Below, piece after piece: positions 44,003 through 52,736 of a DNA stretch of 64,000 nucleotides; position 1 is the stretch's first letter, and each line of letters begins with the position of its first letter. The stretch covers positions 62,001 through 126,000 of the forward strand of contig JAGWBJ010000003.1 in assembly GCA_021295955.1 (NCBI GenBank), written 5' to 3'. The position numbers and the translations under genes are program-made. The notes under the pieces were generated by a model. That model had not been told where the DNA came from and did not search any database. It was given only the letters and a program-made list of their open reading frames with translations. This DNA is from Dehalococcoidia bacterium. Its GTDB lineage: Bacteria > Chloroflexota > Dehalococcoidia > Lucifugimonadales > JAGWBF01.

Positions 44003-45232
44003 TCATAGACGGTCTACGTAGACCGTCCCCTCTTTCATAACCAGCTTGACCCGCCCCGCGTCCTGGAGGATGGCAACGTCCTTCAACGGGTCGCCGTCCA
44101 CGACCACCATGTCCGCCCACTTTCCCGCCTGGACTGTGCCGGTCTCCCCTTCGAGTCCCAGGCACTCGGCGGCCCATCCCGTGGCAGCGACGAGGGCCTG
44201 CATGGGGGTCATGCCGGCATCCACCAGGCACTTTATCTCCATGGCGTTGTTGGGGTGTCCCCAGCCTCCCGCGTCGGTGCCGGCCACCACCTTGACCCCG
44301 GCCGCCAGGGCCTTCTGGATGCTCTCCACGTGGTGCTCATGCAGGACGCGGGCCCGCTCCCGTCCGTGGGGCGTTCCCCTTGTCCCGTGGAACACGTAGA
44401 CGCTGAGGGTGGGAACGAAGAAGATCCCCTTGTCGGCCATCATCTTGACCAGGTCCGGGTCCTCGTCCAGGTAGGCGCCGTGTTCTATGGAGTTGGCCCC
44501 CGCTGCGATGGCGTTGCGCAGGCCGGGTCCGCCCAGGGCGTGGCACATGGCGCGCCTGCCCATGGCATGGGCCTCCCGTACGAGGGCCTGCACCTCGTCC
44601 AGGCCGTACTCGATGTCCTTGGGGCCGTGACCCCGTCTGGAGGCCGCGCCGCCGGTGGTGGCGAACTTTATCACGTCGGCTCCCACCCTTACCATCTCCC
44701 TGACCATGGCCCGTACCTCGTCCACTCCGTCGGCGATGCCGTCGGGCAGGCTGGGGTCCGCCGGTACTGGGGGATGGTGTCCCGAGGGGCTGCTCTTGTC
44801 CGCCAGACCGCCGGTGGCGGATATCGGGCCCACGGCGACCTGGAGGCGGGGCCCGGCGATCAGCCCCTCCTCGATTGCTAGCCTGAAGCCTGCGTCCAGC
44901 CACCCGGCGTCGCGGACCGTGGTGTAGCCGGTCAGCAGGGTCTGCTCCAGGACCTGGGCGGTCCTCAGATGCCGTGTACTCCCGGGCTCGCCAAAACCCC
45001 AGCGGCCCCACAGGTCGTATTCGTGTATGCCCAGGTGGTCGTGGCAGTCTATCAGGCCGGGGAGCAGCGTCATACCGGGCACGTCGACCACCTCGGTTCC
45101 GGCCGGGACCTGCACCCCTTCGCTGCGTCCCACTGCCTGTATACGCCCGTCGTCTCCGACTAAGACGGTCGCATCCTGGAGGGGGCCGGCGCCCGTGCCG
45201 TCGATGAGTGTGCCTCCGGTGAACGCCTTCAT
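44003..45232 (-). CDS. Amidohydrolase family protein (metal-dependent, imidazolonepropionase-like)
   Basis: This 409-residue TIM-barrel hydrolase has the HxH metal site in LLPGLIDCHDHLGIHE, a Lys in VIKFATTGG, His in MCHALGG, EHG and the final TDAGGWGHP. The family cleaves C-N, C-O or other bonds in small amides and related compounds. The ATG at 45232 follows AGGGAGG by 5 nt; 13 upstream codons (GTG at 45271) are not needed. It converges with folB at its 3' end. A poly-G tract lies downstream of the promoter-less upstream region (45319). Confidence 0.88.
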   Translation of the reverse strand: MKAFTGGTLIDGTGAGPLQDATVLVGDDGRIQAVGRSEGVQVPAGTEVVDVPGMTLLPGLIDCHDHLGIHEYDLWGRWGFGEPGSTRHLRTAQVLEQTLLTGYTTVRDAGWLDAGFRLAIEEGLIAGPRLQVAVGPISATGGLADKSSPSGHHPPVPADPSLPDGIADGVDEVRAMVREMVRVGADVIKFATTGGAASRRGHGPKDIEYGLDEVQALVREAHAMGRRAMCHALGGPGLRNAIAAGANSIEHGAYLDEDPDLVKMMADKGIFFVPTLSVYVFHGTRGTPHGRERARVLHEHHVESIQKALAAGVKVVAGTDAGGWGHPNNAMEIKCLVDAGMTPMQALVAATGWAAECLGLEGETGTVQAGKWADMVVVDGDPLKDVAILQDAGRVKLVMKEGTVYVDRL

Positions 45233-45318
45233 GTGGGCCTCCCTGGTGCCGGATGGTCGCAGCAGGGTCATTGTATCAGAGCCGCGGTGGGCCGGCCATG
45301 ACGGGCCTCGAAAGAGAA

Positions 45319-45331
45319 GGGGGGGGGGGGG
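45319..45331 (+). repeat. 13-base poly-G tract
   Basis: Thirteen consecutive G lie between the 5' end of the amidohydrolase gene and the 3' end of the surface-protein gene. Tracts like this are slippage-prone and can cause phase variation if near a promoter; they are also a sequencing-error hotspot. Confidence 0.9.
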
Positions 45332-45353
45332 CTCACTTACCTGCCCGTTGGGG

Positions 45354-46463
45354 TTAGCTCGCTGCCCTGTCGTGTCGGAAGACCAGGGTGCCGCTGACCA
45401 GGAGGGCTGCTCCTATCAGCAGGGTGAGGAGGGCCAGCGTGGGCACGTTGTAGTCGCCTGTGGGCGGCGGCGGGGCGATGGTGTAGGTGCCCATCGCCTG
45501 GGATGCCGTGTAGGCGTTCGAGGCCTCGCCCAACGCCTTGTTCAGGAGGTCCCGGGCATTGCCTATGTGTATCTTGCCGACGGCTACGTCCGTGCTGGCT
45601 CTGGCGGCAAGCGCTTCCGCCCTGGCCTGGGTGGCCGCCTTGGCCGCGGACTGGGCTCTGTCGATGGCCAACTGGCCGTTGGCCACTATGACGCCTTCGT
45701 CGGGCGCCGCCGAAGCGGCAAGCCCGGCTTGCATCGCCGTGGAGTCGGAGTAGTTGAGGATGCCGATGCCGTCTCCTGGGTCGCCGCAGGCGGAGTCGTA
45801 GTTGGCTCCGCCGGTGCCGTCGATGACGTTCACGACGTGGCAGGCGTGCTCCTGCACCATGGCAAGCTCCGACGCCTCGAAGGCCAAGTCCGAGTGCTCG
45901 ATGGCAACCCCAATTTGCTGCCGCAAACCCACGGCGTCACCCTTCGGCATGCCCTCGTGGAAGTTACCTGCCATGTAGGGCGGGTTGCCCTCGGCGGAGT
46001 AGGTGAGGTTCCTGATGTGGGCCATGCCCGCTGTGGGCTTCTGGTGAATGGCCTCGATCTCGTCCGAGGGCCCGGGATCGGAGTCGGGCACCGGCTCGAC
46101 GGTCACTACGAACTTGTCGAAAGCGCCGAGCAGGTTCTCGCCGGTGGGCTCACCGTCGGCCATGAGTGCGAAGGTCTGGCTCACGGCGCCGTTGGCGTCG
46201 GTCACGAGGATTCCGGTGCTCTCCGTGCGACTGCCGTCGTCAGAGACGAGCCAGCCTTCATAGGCCATGTTGGGAGGGAGGGCATCGAGGTCCATCAGCT
46301 CGATAGATAGCTGGTCGCTCAGCCTGTTGCTGTACTCGGTGTTGTCGCTGTCCTGCACGCTGGCCGTGCCGCTGGCGTCTTGGGCCAGCACTAAGGACAG
46401 GGGAATTAGAAGAGCGAATAGTCCCGCGAGCAGCAGGGCTGTTAGGACCTTGATCCTGGACAT
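45354..46463 (-). CDS. Secreted or cell-surface protein with anti-sigma-factor-like domain and C-terminal membrane anchor
   Basis: This 369-residue protein has an N-terminal signal (VLTALLLAGLFALLIPLSLVLA, cut near Ala27), an extracellular region and a C-terminal transmembrane segment LALLTLLIGAALLVSGTLVF followed by RHDRAAS. The region around YEGWLVSDDGSRTESTG and LLGAFDKFVVTVEPVPDSD resembles the extracytoplasmic part of RskA-like anti-sigma proteins. The middle includes an HACHVVNVIDGTGG stretch and a long Ala-rich helix. No sigma factor lies nearby. A surface-exposed sensor or structural protein is inferred. Upstream: promoter and structured leader (46526-46591). Confidence 0.7.
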   Translation of the reverse strand: MSRIKVLTALLLAGLFALLIPLSLVLAQDASGTASVQDSDNTEYSNRLSDQLSIELMDLDALPPNMAYEGWLVSDDGSRTESTGILVTDANGAVSQTFALMADGEPTGENLLGAFDKFVVTVEPVPDSDPGPSDEIEAIHQKPTAGMAHIRNLTYSAEGNPPYMAGNFHEGMPKGDAVGLRQQIGVAIEHSDLAFEASELAMVQEHACHVVNVIDGTGGANYDSACGDPGDGIGILNYSDSTAMQAGLAASAAPDEGVIVANGQLAIDRAQSAAKAATQARAEALAARASTDVAVGKIHIGNARDLLNKALGEASNAYTASQAMGTYTIAPPPPTGDYNVPTLALLTLLIGAALLVSGTLVFRHDRAAS

Positions 46464-46525
46464 GGCACCTCCTTAACTGATCGACCTGTGGGCACCCGCG
46501 TTGCTAGGCACTGTTATCGGTCCCG

Positions 46526-46591
46526 GGTTGCGCACATACGGCTCCCCGCAAACCGGTGACTAAGTATAAGCATTTTTTCCGGTGATGACAA
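46526..46591 (-). promoter_or_regulatory. Promoter and possibly structured 5' leader of the surface protein gene
   Basis: On the minus strand TTGTCA (46591-46586) and TATACT (46568-46563) are 17 bp apart, giving a start near 46556 and a leader of about 92 nt. Inside the leader, CGCAACC and GGTTTGCG (plus strand 46526-46532 and 46547-46554) can pair with one bulged base around a 14-nt loop. It does not fit a riboswitch class that I recognise. Confidence 0.5.
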
Positions 46592-46710
46592 GTGGCTGTG
46601 TGGCCTGAAAGCACCGAGATTCGTCGGTTGTGACTAGTCCTGAAACCCGCTATCATTTCCTCAGCGTCTGCGAAGGGGCGCAGGATGCAGGGTGCTGAAA
46701 GGTGAAAGCA

Positions 46711-48195
46711 GTGAGAGATCGGTACGACGTGGTCGTAATGGGGGCCGGCAACGCAGCCCTGTGCGCCGCAATAGCGGCCAGGGACCGGGGAGCCAGCGTG
46801 CTTGTCGTGGAGAAGGCCCCGGAGTACTTCCGCGGGGGCAACACCTACTTTACGGGCGGCATTATACGTTGCGCCTACGAGGGCATAGAGGACATCAAGG
46901 CGCTGGTGCCCGACATGTCCGCCGACGAGGAGCAGTCGGTGGACGTGGGCTCCTATACCGAGGACGCGTTCTACGACGACCTGATGCGGGTCACCGCAGG
47001 ACGTGCGGACCCCGAGCTGGCGCAGCTTCTGGTGAGTAGGTCGCACTCGACGCTGCTATGGCTCAGGGAGAAGGGGGTGCGTTTCGTCCTCTCCTTCGGC
47101 CGGCAGGCGTTCAAGGTAGGCGACAAGTACCGGTTCTGGGGCGGGCTGATCGTCGAGGCTGTGGGCGCGGGCAAAGGCCTTTCCGACCAGCAGTTCGAGG
47201 TGGCCGATCGGAACGGCGTGGACATAGTGTATGGCACCAGGGGGCTGGGGCTGACTCAGGACGCCAACGGGAGGGTCTCAGGGTTGCGTGTCCAGGGGCC
47301 CGACGGGTTCGGCGAGATCGCGGGGGGCGCCGTCGTCCTGGCCAGCGGGGGATTCGAGGCCAACGCGGAGATGCGGGCCAGGTACCTGGGTCCCGGCTGG
47401 GAGCTTGCCAAGGTGCGGGGCATCCCCTACAACACCGGAGAGGGCATCCTCGCGGCCCTGGAGATCGGCGCCCAACCCCACGGCCACTGGAGCAGCTGTC
47501 ACGCGGTGGCCTGGGACCTGAACGCGCCGCCCGTCGGCGACCGCACGGTGACCGAGCTGTACCAGAAGCACTCCTACCCATTCGGCGTCATCGTCAACGT
47601 CAATGGCGAGCGATTCGTGGACGAGGGGGCCGACTTCCGCAACTACACCTACGTAACATATGGACGGGAAGTCCTCAATCAGCCGCAGGGCGTAGCCTTC
47701 CAGATATTCGACGACAAGGTGAAGCACCTCCTGCGCGACGAATACCACATACCCCAGGTGACGATGGCCAAGGCGGACTCCATCGAGGAGCTGGCCGAGG
47801 GTCTGGACATCGACCGCGAGGGGCTGGTCCGAACGGTGGCCGCCTTCAACGCGGCGGTCCAGGACAAGGAGTACAACCCCACGGTCCTCGACGGAAAGGG
47901 CACGTCCGGCATACAACCTCCCAAGAGCAACTGGGCACTCCCCATCGATACGCCTCCTTACCTGGGGTACGCGGTAACCTGCGGCATCACCTTTACGTTC
48001 GGCGGCTTGAAGATCGGCGGCCGGGGAGAGGTCCAGGACTGCGAGGGCAACGCCATACCAGGCCTCTACGCCGCCGGGGAGCTGGTGGGGGGCCTCTTCT
48101 ACTACAACTACCCGGGCGGGTCCGGCCTCATGGCGGGCGCCGTCTTCGGCAGGATAGCCGGAGACAGCGCGGCCAGGGATGTGCTCGGCGGCTGA
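46711..48195 (+). CDS. FAD-dependent flavoprotein of the fumarate reductase / tricarballylate dehydrogenase type
   Basis: This roughly 494-residue protein begins RYDVVVMGAGNAALCAAIAA with the FAD-binding GxGxxA loop, has EKAPEYFRGGNTYFTGG, a mid-chain VVLASGGFEANAEMRARYL and a C-terminal GLYAAGELVGGLFYYNYPGG substrate/FAD segment. These are features of soluble fumarate reductase and tricarballylate dehydrogenase-like flavoproteins, which oxidise or reduce dicarboxylates. GTG at 46711 has AAAGG 8 nt upstream; a second GTG at 46702 is possible. Exact substrate unknown. The following MFS gene may import it. Confidence 0.85.
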   Translation: MRDRYDVVVMGAGNAALCAAIAARDRGASVLVVEKAPEYFRGGNTYFTGGIIRCAYEGIEDIKALVPDMSADEEQSVDVGSYTEDAFYDDLMRVTAGRADPELAQLLVSRSHSTLLWLREKGVRFVLSFGRQAFKVGDKYRFWGGLIVEAVGAGKGLSDQQFEVADRNGVDIVYGTRGLGLTQDANGRVSGLRVQGPDGFGEIAGGAVVLASGGFEANAEMRARYLGPGWELAKVRGIPYNTGEGILAALEIGAQPHGHWSSCHAVAWDLNAPPVGDRTVTELYQKHSYPFGVIVNVNGERFVDEGADFRNYTYVTYGREVLNQPQGVAFQIFDDKVKHLLRDEYHIPQVTMAKADSIEELAEGLDIDREGLVRTVAAFNAAVQDKEYNPTVLDGKGTSGIQPPKSNWALPIDTPPYLGYAVTCGITFTFGGLKIGGRGEVQDCEGNAIPGLYAAGELVGGLFYYNYPGGSGLMAGAVFGRIAGDSAARDVLGG

Positions 48196-48256
48196 CGGTT
48201 TCTCCTAGGAGTCGTACCTTGTAGTTGTCCGTCCCTCGTGCTAGGCTCGGTTGATA

Positions 48257-49594
48257 GTGGGGCTGCGGCTCCGGAAAGGACCGGCGTTCTTGCGCAGCGA
48301 AGGGTCCCGGTCTCCTCTTTTCTACGGGTGGGTCCTGGTCGGCGTCGTCTTCTTCATCGCCTTCGTCAGCACAGGCGCACGCAACGGGTTCGGTGTATTC
48401 GTCACCCCCATGGAGGCGGAGTTCAACTGGAGCCGCACGGCCACCTCTGTCGTGTTCATGGTTGCGACCCTGGTGGGTGGTGTGAGCCAGCCGTTCATCG
48501 GACGGATATACGACAGGGTCGGGGCCCGCAGCGTGATGCTGGTGTCCCTGGTCGTAATCGGGACCTTCACCGCCCTGCTGGGCCTGACCTTCAACCTCGT
48601 GTTCCTGGTGTTGGTGTATGGGGTGATCATAGCCATAGGGACCAGCGGCGCCTCCATCAACATCGGAGGGGCCCTGCTGGCCCGGTGGTTCCGGCGAAAG
48701 AGGGCCACGGTCATGGCCATCGCTACGGCCGGCGCCTCGGTGAGTGGGATGATCCTGGTCCCCTTCTCGGTCTACATGATGGACCTGACGTCGTGGCGGA
48801 TCACCTGGGTCTTCCTGGGCGGCATCGTCCTGGTCTTGGTCCTTCCCCTGGCATTTCTCCTGCTGAGGGAGCGCCCGAGCGACATTGGCCTCCAGCCCGA
48901 CGGGGTCGTAGACCCTCCTTCGGAGGGCCAGAAGGCGAATCCCCAGTCCGGTAGGACTCCCCTCGACTCCGACAGATGGCTGGAGTCCTTCAGGTCGTTC
49001 CCCATATGGCAGCTCTCCGGCGCCTTCTTTGTGTGCGGGTTCACCACCAGCATCATCTCCATGCATTTTGTCCCCTGGGCCGAGGATGCCGGGTACTCGA
49101 GGTCCATCGCGGCCATCGCCTTCGTGGTTCTGACGGGCCTGAACACCGTGGGTGTCATAGCCGCCGGGGCGCTGGGGGACCGGTTCACCCGTAAGAACGT
49201 GCTGGCGGCGGTCTATTGGCTACGGGGTCTGGGATTCGTCACGCTGCTGCTGGCGCCGATGCCGTGGAACCTGTGGGGCTTCGCCGTGATGACCGGCTTC
49301 TCGTGGATCGCGACCATTCCCCTTACCGCCACCCTCACCGCCGACATATACGGGTTGAGGAACCTGGCCACCCTCAACGGCATCTCGTTCATGTCCCACC
49401 AGATCGGGGGCGCCATTAGCGTTCTCCTGGCCGGGGCGCTGTTCGACCTGTACGACTCCTACAACATCCCCTTTACCCTCTGCTGCCTCCTCCTGGTCGG
49501 GGCCGGACTGACTGCCTTCTCCATACGTGAGAAGCGCTATTCGGTCAAGTACCAGTCCCAGCCGACGCTGAGATCCTCATCCGCCACGATGTGA
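48257..49594 (+). CDS. MFS transporter (monocarboxylate/oxalate-type)
   Basis: This 445-residue protein has about 12 membrane segments: FYGWVLVGVVFFIAFVSTG, the MFS motif RIYDRVGARSVMLVSL, SGASINIGGALLARWFRRKRA and GDRFTRKNVLAAVYW. It resembles carriers that import organic acids; substrate not certain. The pairing with the upstream flavoprotein gene fits uptake and oxidation of a dicarboxylate. The frame opens with TTG at 48251 and GTG at 48257. A TTGTAG/TGC-TAGGCT element (48219-48247) ends only 9 bp before the GTG, so a near-leaderless message is possible. Confidence 0.88.
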   Translation: MGLRLRKGPAFLRSEGSRSPLFYGWVLVGVVFFIAFVSTGARNGFGVFVTPMEAEFNWSRTATSVVFMVATLVGGVSQPFIGRIYDRVGARSVMLVSLVVIGTFTALLGLTFNLVFLVLVYGVIIAIGTSGASINIGGALLARWFRRKRATVMAIATAGASVSGMILVPFSVYMMDLTSWRITWVFLGGIVLVLVLPLAFLLLRERPSDIGLQPDGVVDPPSEGQKANPQSGRTPLDSDRWLESFRSFPIWQLSGAFFVCGFTTSIISMHFVPWAEDAGYSRSIAAIAFVVLTGLNTVGVIAAGALGDRFTRKNVLAAVYWLRGLGFVTLLLAPMPWNLWGFAVMTGFSWIATIPLTATLTADIYGLRNLATLNGISFMSHQIGGAISVLLAGALFDLYDSYNIPFTLCCLLLVGAGLTAFSIREKRYSVKYQSQPTLRSSSATM

Positions 49595-49595
49595 C

Positions 49596-49802
49596 GTGGT
49601 CCTGCTGGCCTTCCTTGCCCATCAGTCCGAAGCGGGGCATCCCGAGCTCATGGACTGGGTCAAGCACCAGTTGGACGCCGTAGTTGGGCTGGGGCCTCTT
49701 GCCTTCCTCGTTCTTCTCGGACTGATAATCCTGGCCATTCCCGCGGCGGTGCTGCTGATGTACGTGGTCCAGCGCAGGGGCAGGGGACTGGGCCAGCCCT
49801 GA
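49596..49802 (+). CDS. Small membrane protein, 68 residues or 50 from an internal ATG
   Basis: The frame reads a short leader, then MDWVKHQLDAVVGLGPLAFL, a hydrophobic helix IILAIPAAVLLMYVVQ and RRGRGLGQP. This is one membrane segment with a basic end. GTG at 49596 lies right after the MFS stop; ATG at 49650 would give a 50-residue product. There are no other small genes like it here, so recognition rests on composition alone. Confidence 0.45.
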   Translation: MVLLAFLAHQSEAGHPELMDWVKHQLDAVVGLGPLAFLVLLGLIILAIPAAVLLMYVVQRRGRGLGQP

Positions 49803-49841
49803 GACGCCCGCCGCAGCACCTTTGGCGCCGGGGTCCTTTCA

Positions 49842-49870
49842 TTGACAGTCACAGGGGCCGGTGCTATATT
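49842..49870 (+). promoter_or_regulatory. Near-perfect promoter of the etf operon: TTGACA, 17 bp, TGC-TATATT
   Basis: TTGACA (49842-49847) and TATATT (49865-49870) are 17 bp apart with an extended TGC before the -10. It lies 46 bp before the etfB ATG and is the strongest promoter match in the window. Confidence 0.85.
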
Positions 49871-49916
49871 TCAGCTTGGCTTCGAGCCCGTCCCAACCCT
49901 CAGCCGAGGAGCTCCG

Positions 49917-50717
49917 ATGGCCCTCAATATCGTCGTCCTCGCCAAGCAAGTGATCGACCCGGAGATGCCCGCGTCGGCGTTTCAGGTCGACCGGGAAAAC
50001 AAACGGGTGGTTACCCCCGGTAACATCCCGCCCGTGGTGAACGGGTTCGACGAAAACGCCGTAGAGGCCGCGCTGCAGATCAAGGACTCCCAGGAGTCCA
50101 TCGTAACCGTCATATCCATGGGCAAGGCCTTTGCCATGGACGTGATGAAGAAGCCCCTGTCCATGGGCGCCGACGAGCTGGTCTTGGTGGACGACGAGAC
50201 CTTCGAGAACCCCGTGGACAGCTATGGGACGGCCCAGGTGCTGGCCGCGGCGGTCAAGAAACACGGGGAGTTCGACCTGATCATCTGCGGGCGCCAGGCG
50301 TCGGACTGGGACAACGCCCAGGTCCCCCTTGGCGTGGCGGAGATCCTGGGGACCGCCTGCATCACCATCGGAAGGAAGGTGGAGGTGGGGGACGGCAAGG
50401 TAGCCGTCGAGCGAATCGTTCCCGATGGGTATGAGGTGATAGAGGCGGACCTGCCCGCCCTGGTGACGGTGAGCAATGAGCTGGGCCAGCCGCGCTATCC
50501 GACCCTGAGAGGGATTCTCGCGGCGACCCGCAAGAAGCCGACGGTGTGGGGCGCCCAAGACCTGGGGATGGACGCTGCGCAGATTACGCCCCGCCTGAAC
50601 CTGGTGGACCTGTTCGTGCCCGTCAGCGAGACGGAGTGCGAGATGATAGAGGGGGATACCGAGGAGGAGGCCGGGCGTAACCTGGCCTTGAAGCTGCGGG
50701 AGGCGAAGCTCATCTGA
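49917..50717 (+). CDS. etfB: Electron transfer flavoprotein subunit beta
   Basis: This 266-residue subunit, with EtfA, binds FAD and AMP and passes electrons from acyl-CoA and other dehydrogenases to the respiratory chain. It shows LNIVVLAKQVIDPE, the AMP-loop region NGFDENAVEAALQIKDS, DLIICGRQASDWDNAQV and LPALVTVSNELGQPRYPTLRG, the EtfB signature. The ATG at 49917 follows GAGGAG; the frame runs further to 49842, but that passes through the promoter. It is followed by etfA after 106 bp. Confidence 0.95.
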   Translation: MALNIVVLAKQVIDPEMPASAFQVDRENKRVVTPGNIPPVVNGFDENAVEAALQIKDSQESIVTVISMGKAFAMDVMKKPLSMGADELVLVDDETFENPVDSYGTAQVLAAAVKKHGEFDLIICGRQASDWDNAQVPLGVAEILGTACITIGRKVEVGDGKVAVERIVPDGYEVIEADLPALVTVSNELGQPRYPTLRGILAATRKKPTVWGAQDLGMDAAQITPRLNLVDLFVPVSETECEMIEGDTEEEAGRNLALKLREAKLI

Positions 50718-50823
50718 GCGTCGCCGCCGGTGGTGGAATCCCGTACCCCATGATCCCTGCCCCACCACCCCGGCCCGTGCCGCCCCTGCCATTGATATAG
50801 CAACGACTGTGGAGGTTCCATCC

Positions 50824-51816
50824 ATGGACGCGAAGGGCGTTCTGATCGTTGGAGAGACCGCGGACGGGGAGCTTAGCTCCACCAGCAAGGAGATATTGGC
50901 CGCGGGTCGGGCACTGGCCGACAGCCTGGGCCAGGAGCTGTCCATAGGCGTGTTGGGTAGAGACCCCGGGAGCGTCGCCGAAGACGCCGCTAGACACGGC
51001 GCCGACCGGGTCTATGCCGTGGCCCACTCCATGCTGGAGGAGTACCATCCGGATCTGTACCTGGCGGCCCTGGAGAGTCTCGCCAGGGATGTGGCCCCGG
51101 CGGTGCTGCTGATGGGCCGTACCGCGTCGGGCCGGGACCTGGCCCCGCGTCTGGCCTTCAGGCTCTCGACGGGCCTGGCCCAGGACTGCCTGGAAGTGCG
51201 AGTGGACGAGTCGGGCAGCCTGCTCGCGACGCGCCCCGTGTACGGCGGCAACGCCATGGCCACCGTGTCGTGTAACGGGACGCCCCACATGGCCGCCATA
51301 AGGCCCAAGGCGTACGAGCCTCTGGATGCCGACGACTCCCGCCATGCCGAGGTGGTGGACTTCGCCGTCGAGCTGGACGCATCCATGGCCAGGTCCCGGG
51401 TGGTGGAGACCGTCAAAGAAGAGGCGAAGGGGATCAAGCTGGAGGAGGCGGGCATTGTGGTGGCCGGCGGTCGCGGACTGGGGGGGCCGGAGCCCTTCGC
51501 CGACCTGCAGGAGCTGGCATCGGTGATCGGCGCGGGTGTAGGCGCCTCCCGGGCGGCCGTCGACTCCGGATGGGTGCCGCCCAGCTTTCAGATAGGCCTC
51601 ACGGGAATGACCATCACGCCCGACCTGTACATCACCGTGGGCATCTCCGGGGCCAGCCAGCACATGGCTGGCTGCTCGGGAGCCAAGGTGATCGTGGCAA
51701 TAAACAAGGACTCCGAGGCCAACATCTTCAAGGAGGCCCGGTACGGCGTGGTGGGGGACTGGAAGAACATCCTGCCCGGCCTGACCGAGGCCCTCAGAGA
51801 CCTGGTCAAGAGCTAA
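50824..51816 (+). CDS. etfA: Electron transfer flavoprotein subunit alpha
   Basis: This 330-residue subunit carries the FAD-binding C-terminal domain: VVAGGRGLGGPEPFADLQEL, GASRAAVDSGWVPPSFQIGL, TGMTITPDLYITVGISGASQ, HMAGCSGAKVIVAINKD and EARYGVVGDW. The N-terminal Rossmann-like part is shorter but normal. GGAGG lies 8 nt before the ATG at 50824. It forms the etfB-etfA operon and probably serves the dehydrogenases in this region. Confidence 0.95.
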   Translation: MDAKGVLIVGETADGELSSTSKEILAAGRALADSLGQELSIGVLGRDPGSVAEDAARHGADRVYAVAHSMLEEYHPDLYLAALESLARDVAPAVLLMGRTASGRDLAPRLAFRLSTGLAQDCLEVRVDESGSLLATRPVYGGNAMATVSCNGTPHMAAIRPKAYEPLDADDSRHAEVVDFAVELDASMARSRVVETVKEEAKGIKLEEAGIVVAGGRGLGGPEPFADLQELASVIGAGVGASRAAVDSGWVPPSFQIGLTGMTITPDLYITVGISGASQHMAGCSGAKVIVAINKDSEANIFKEARYGVVGDWKNILPGLTEALRDLVKS

Positions 51817-51838
51817 ACGCCAGGGAGGACTACGTCCG

Positions 51839-52735
51839 ATGAATCTTGGCTTCATCGGCCTTGGGAACATGGGCAATCCCATGGCCGTCAACCTCATCAA
51901 GGCGGGCCACAAGGTAACCGTTCACGACCTGCGGCGGGAGTCGGGCACCAATCTGCTGGAGATGGGAGCGGACTGGGCCGATACTCCCAAGGACACGGTC
52001 CCGGGCAACGAGGTGGTCTTCACGTCCCTCCCCGGCCCCAGGGAGGTCGACGCCGTGGTGTTGGGAGAGGACGGCGTGCTCCAGGGGGCTGGCAAGGGCT
52101 CCATATACGTCGACCTGTCCACCAACTCACCCAACGCCATCCGTCGAGTCCACCAGATATGCGCCGAGAAGGGCGTGGCCGTCATGGACGCCCCCGTGAG
52201 CGGCGGCGTCACCGGCGCCGCGGCGGGGACCCTCGCTCTCATGGTGGGTGGAGACCAGGCGGTGTTCGACCGCATCAGGCCGGCCCTGGGCGCTATGGGG
52301 AGCCACGTCGTCTATTGCGGGGCCATCGGGGCCGGCATGATAGTCAAGCTCTGCAACAACCTTGTCAGCATGGGAAACGGGGTCCTGCTGGCCGAGGCGC
52401 TGACCCTGGGGGTCAAGGCCGGAGTGGACCTGGCGGTGCTGTCGGACGTGATGTCCAACAGCTCCGGCGCCTCGTACAGGCTGACCAACAGCTTCTGCAA
52501 CTCCCTCTTCAAGGGCAACACGGCACCGGGCTTCGCCACGGCCCTCGCCGCCAAGGACGTCAGGCTGGCCACCGACCTAGGCAGGGAGCTGGGCGTCCCC
52601 ATGGACCTGTCCAACCTGGTGGATCAGAGACACGTGGAGGCCCTCTTTCGAGGATGGGGGGCCTTCGACTCCGTCGTAGTAGCCTACCTCCAGGAGGAGA
52701 AGGCGGGGGTCCAGCTTAGGATCCCTGGGTTGTAA
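51839..52735 (+). CDS. 3-hydroxyisobutyrate dehydrogenase family NAD(P)-dependent oxidoreductase
   Basis: This 298-residue protein reads NLGFIGLGNMGNPMAVNLI (Rossmann loop), VDLSTNSPNAIRRV, VMDAPVSGGVTGAAAGTLALMVGG and the catalytic Lys in MIVKLCNNLVSMGN. The family oxidises or reduces 3-hydroxy acids. Length is normal. It lies 22 bp after etfA, suggesting co-transcription and a role in acid catabolism. Substrate unknown. Confidence 0.93.
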   Translation: MNLGFIGLGNMGNPMAVNLIKAGHKVTVHDLRRESGTNLLEMGADWADTPKDTVPGNEVVFTSLPGPREVDAVVLGEDGVLQGAGKGSIYVDLSTNSPNAIRRVHQICAEKGVAVMDAPVSGGVTGAAAGTLALMVGGDQAVFDRIRPALGAMGSHVVYCGAIGAGMIVKLCNNLVSMGNGVLLAEALTLGVKAGVDLAVLSDVMSNSSGASYRLTNSFCNSLFKGNTAPGFATALAAKDVRLATDLGRELGVPMDLSNLVDQRHVEALFRGWGAFDSVVVAYLQEEKAGVQLRIPGL

Positions 52736-52736
52736 C

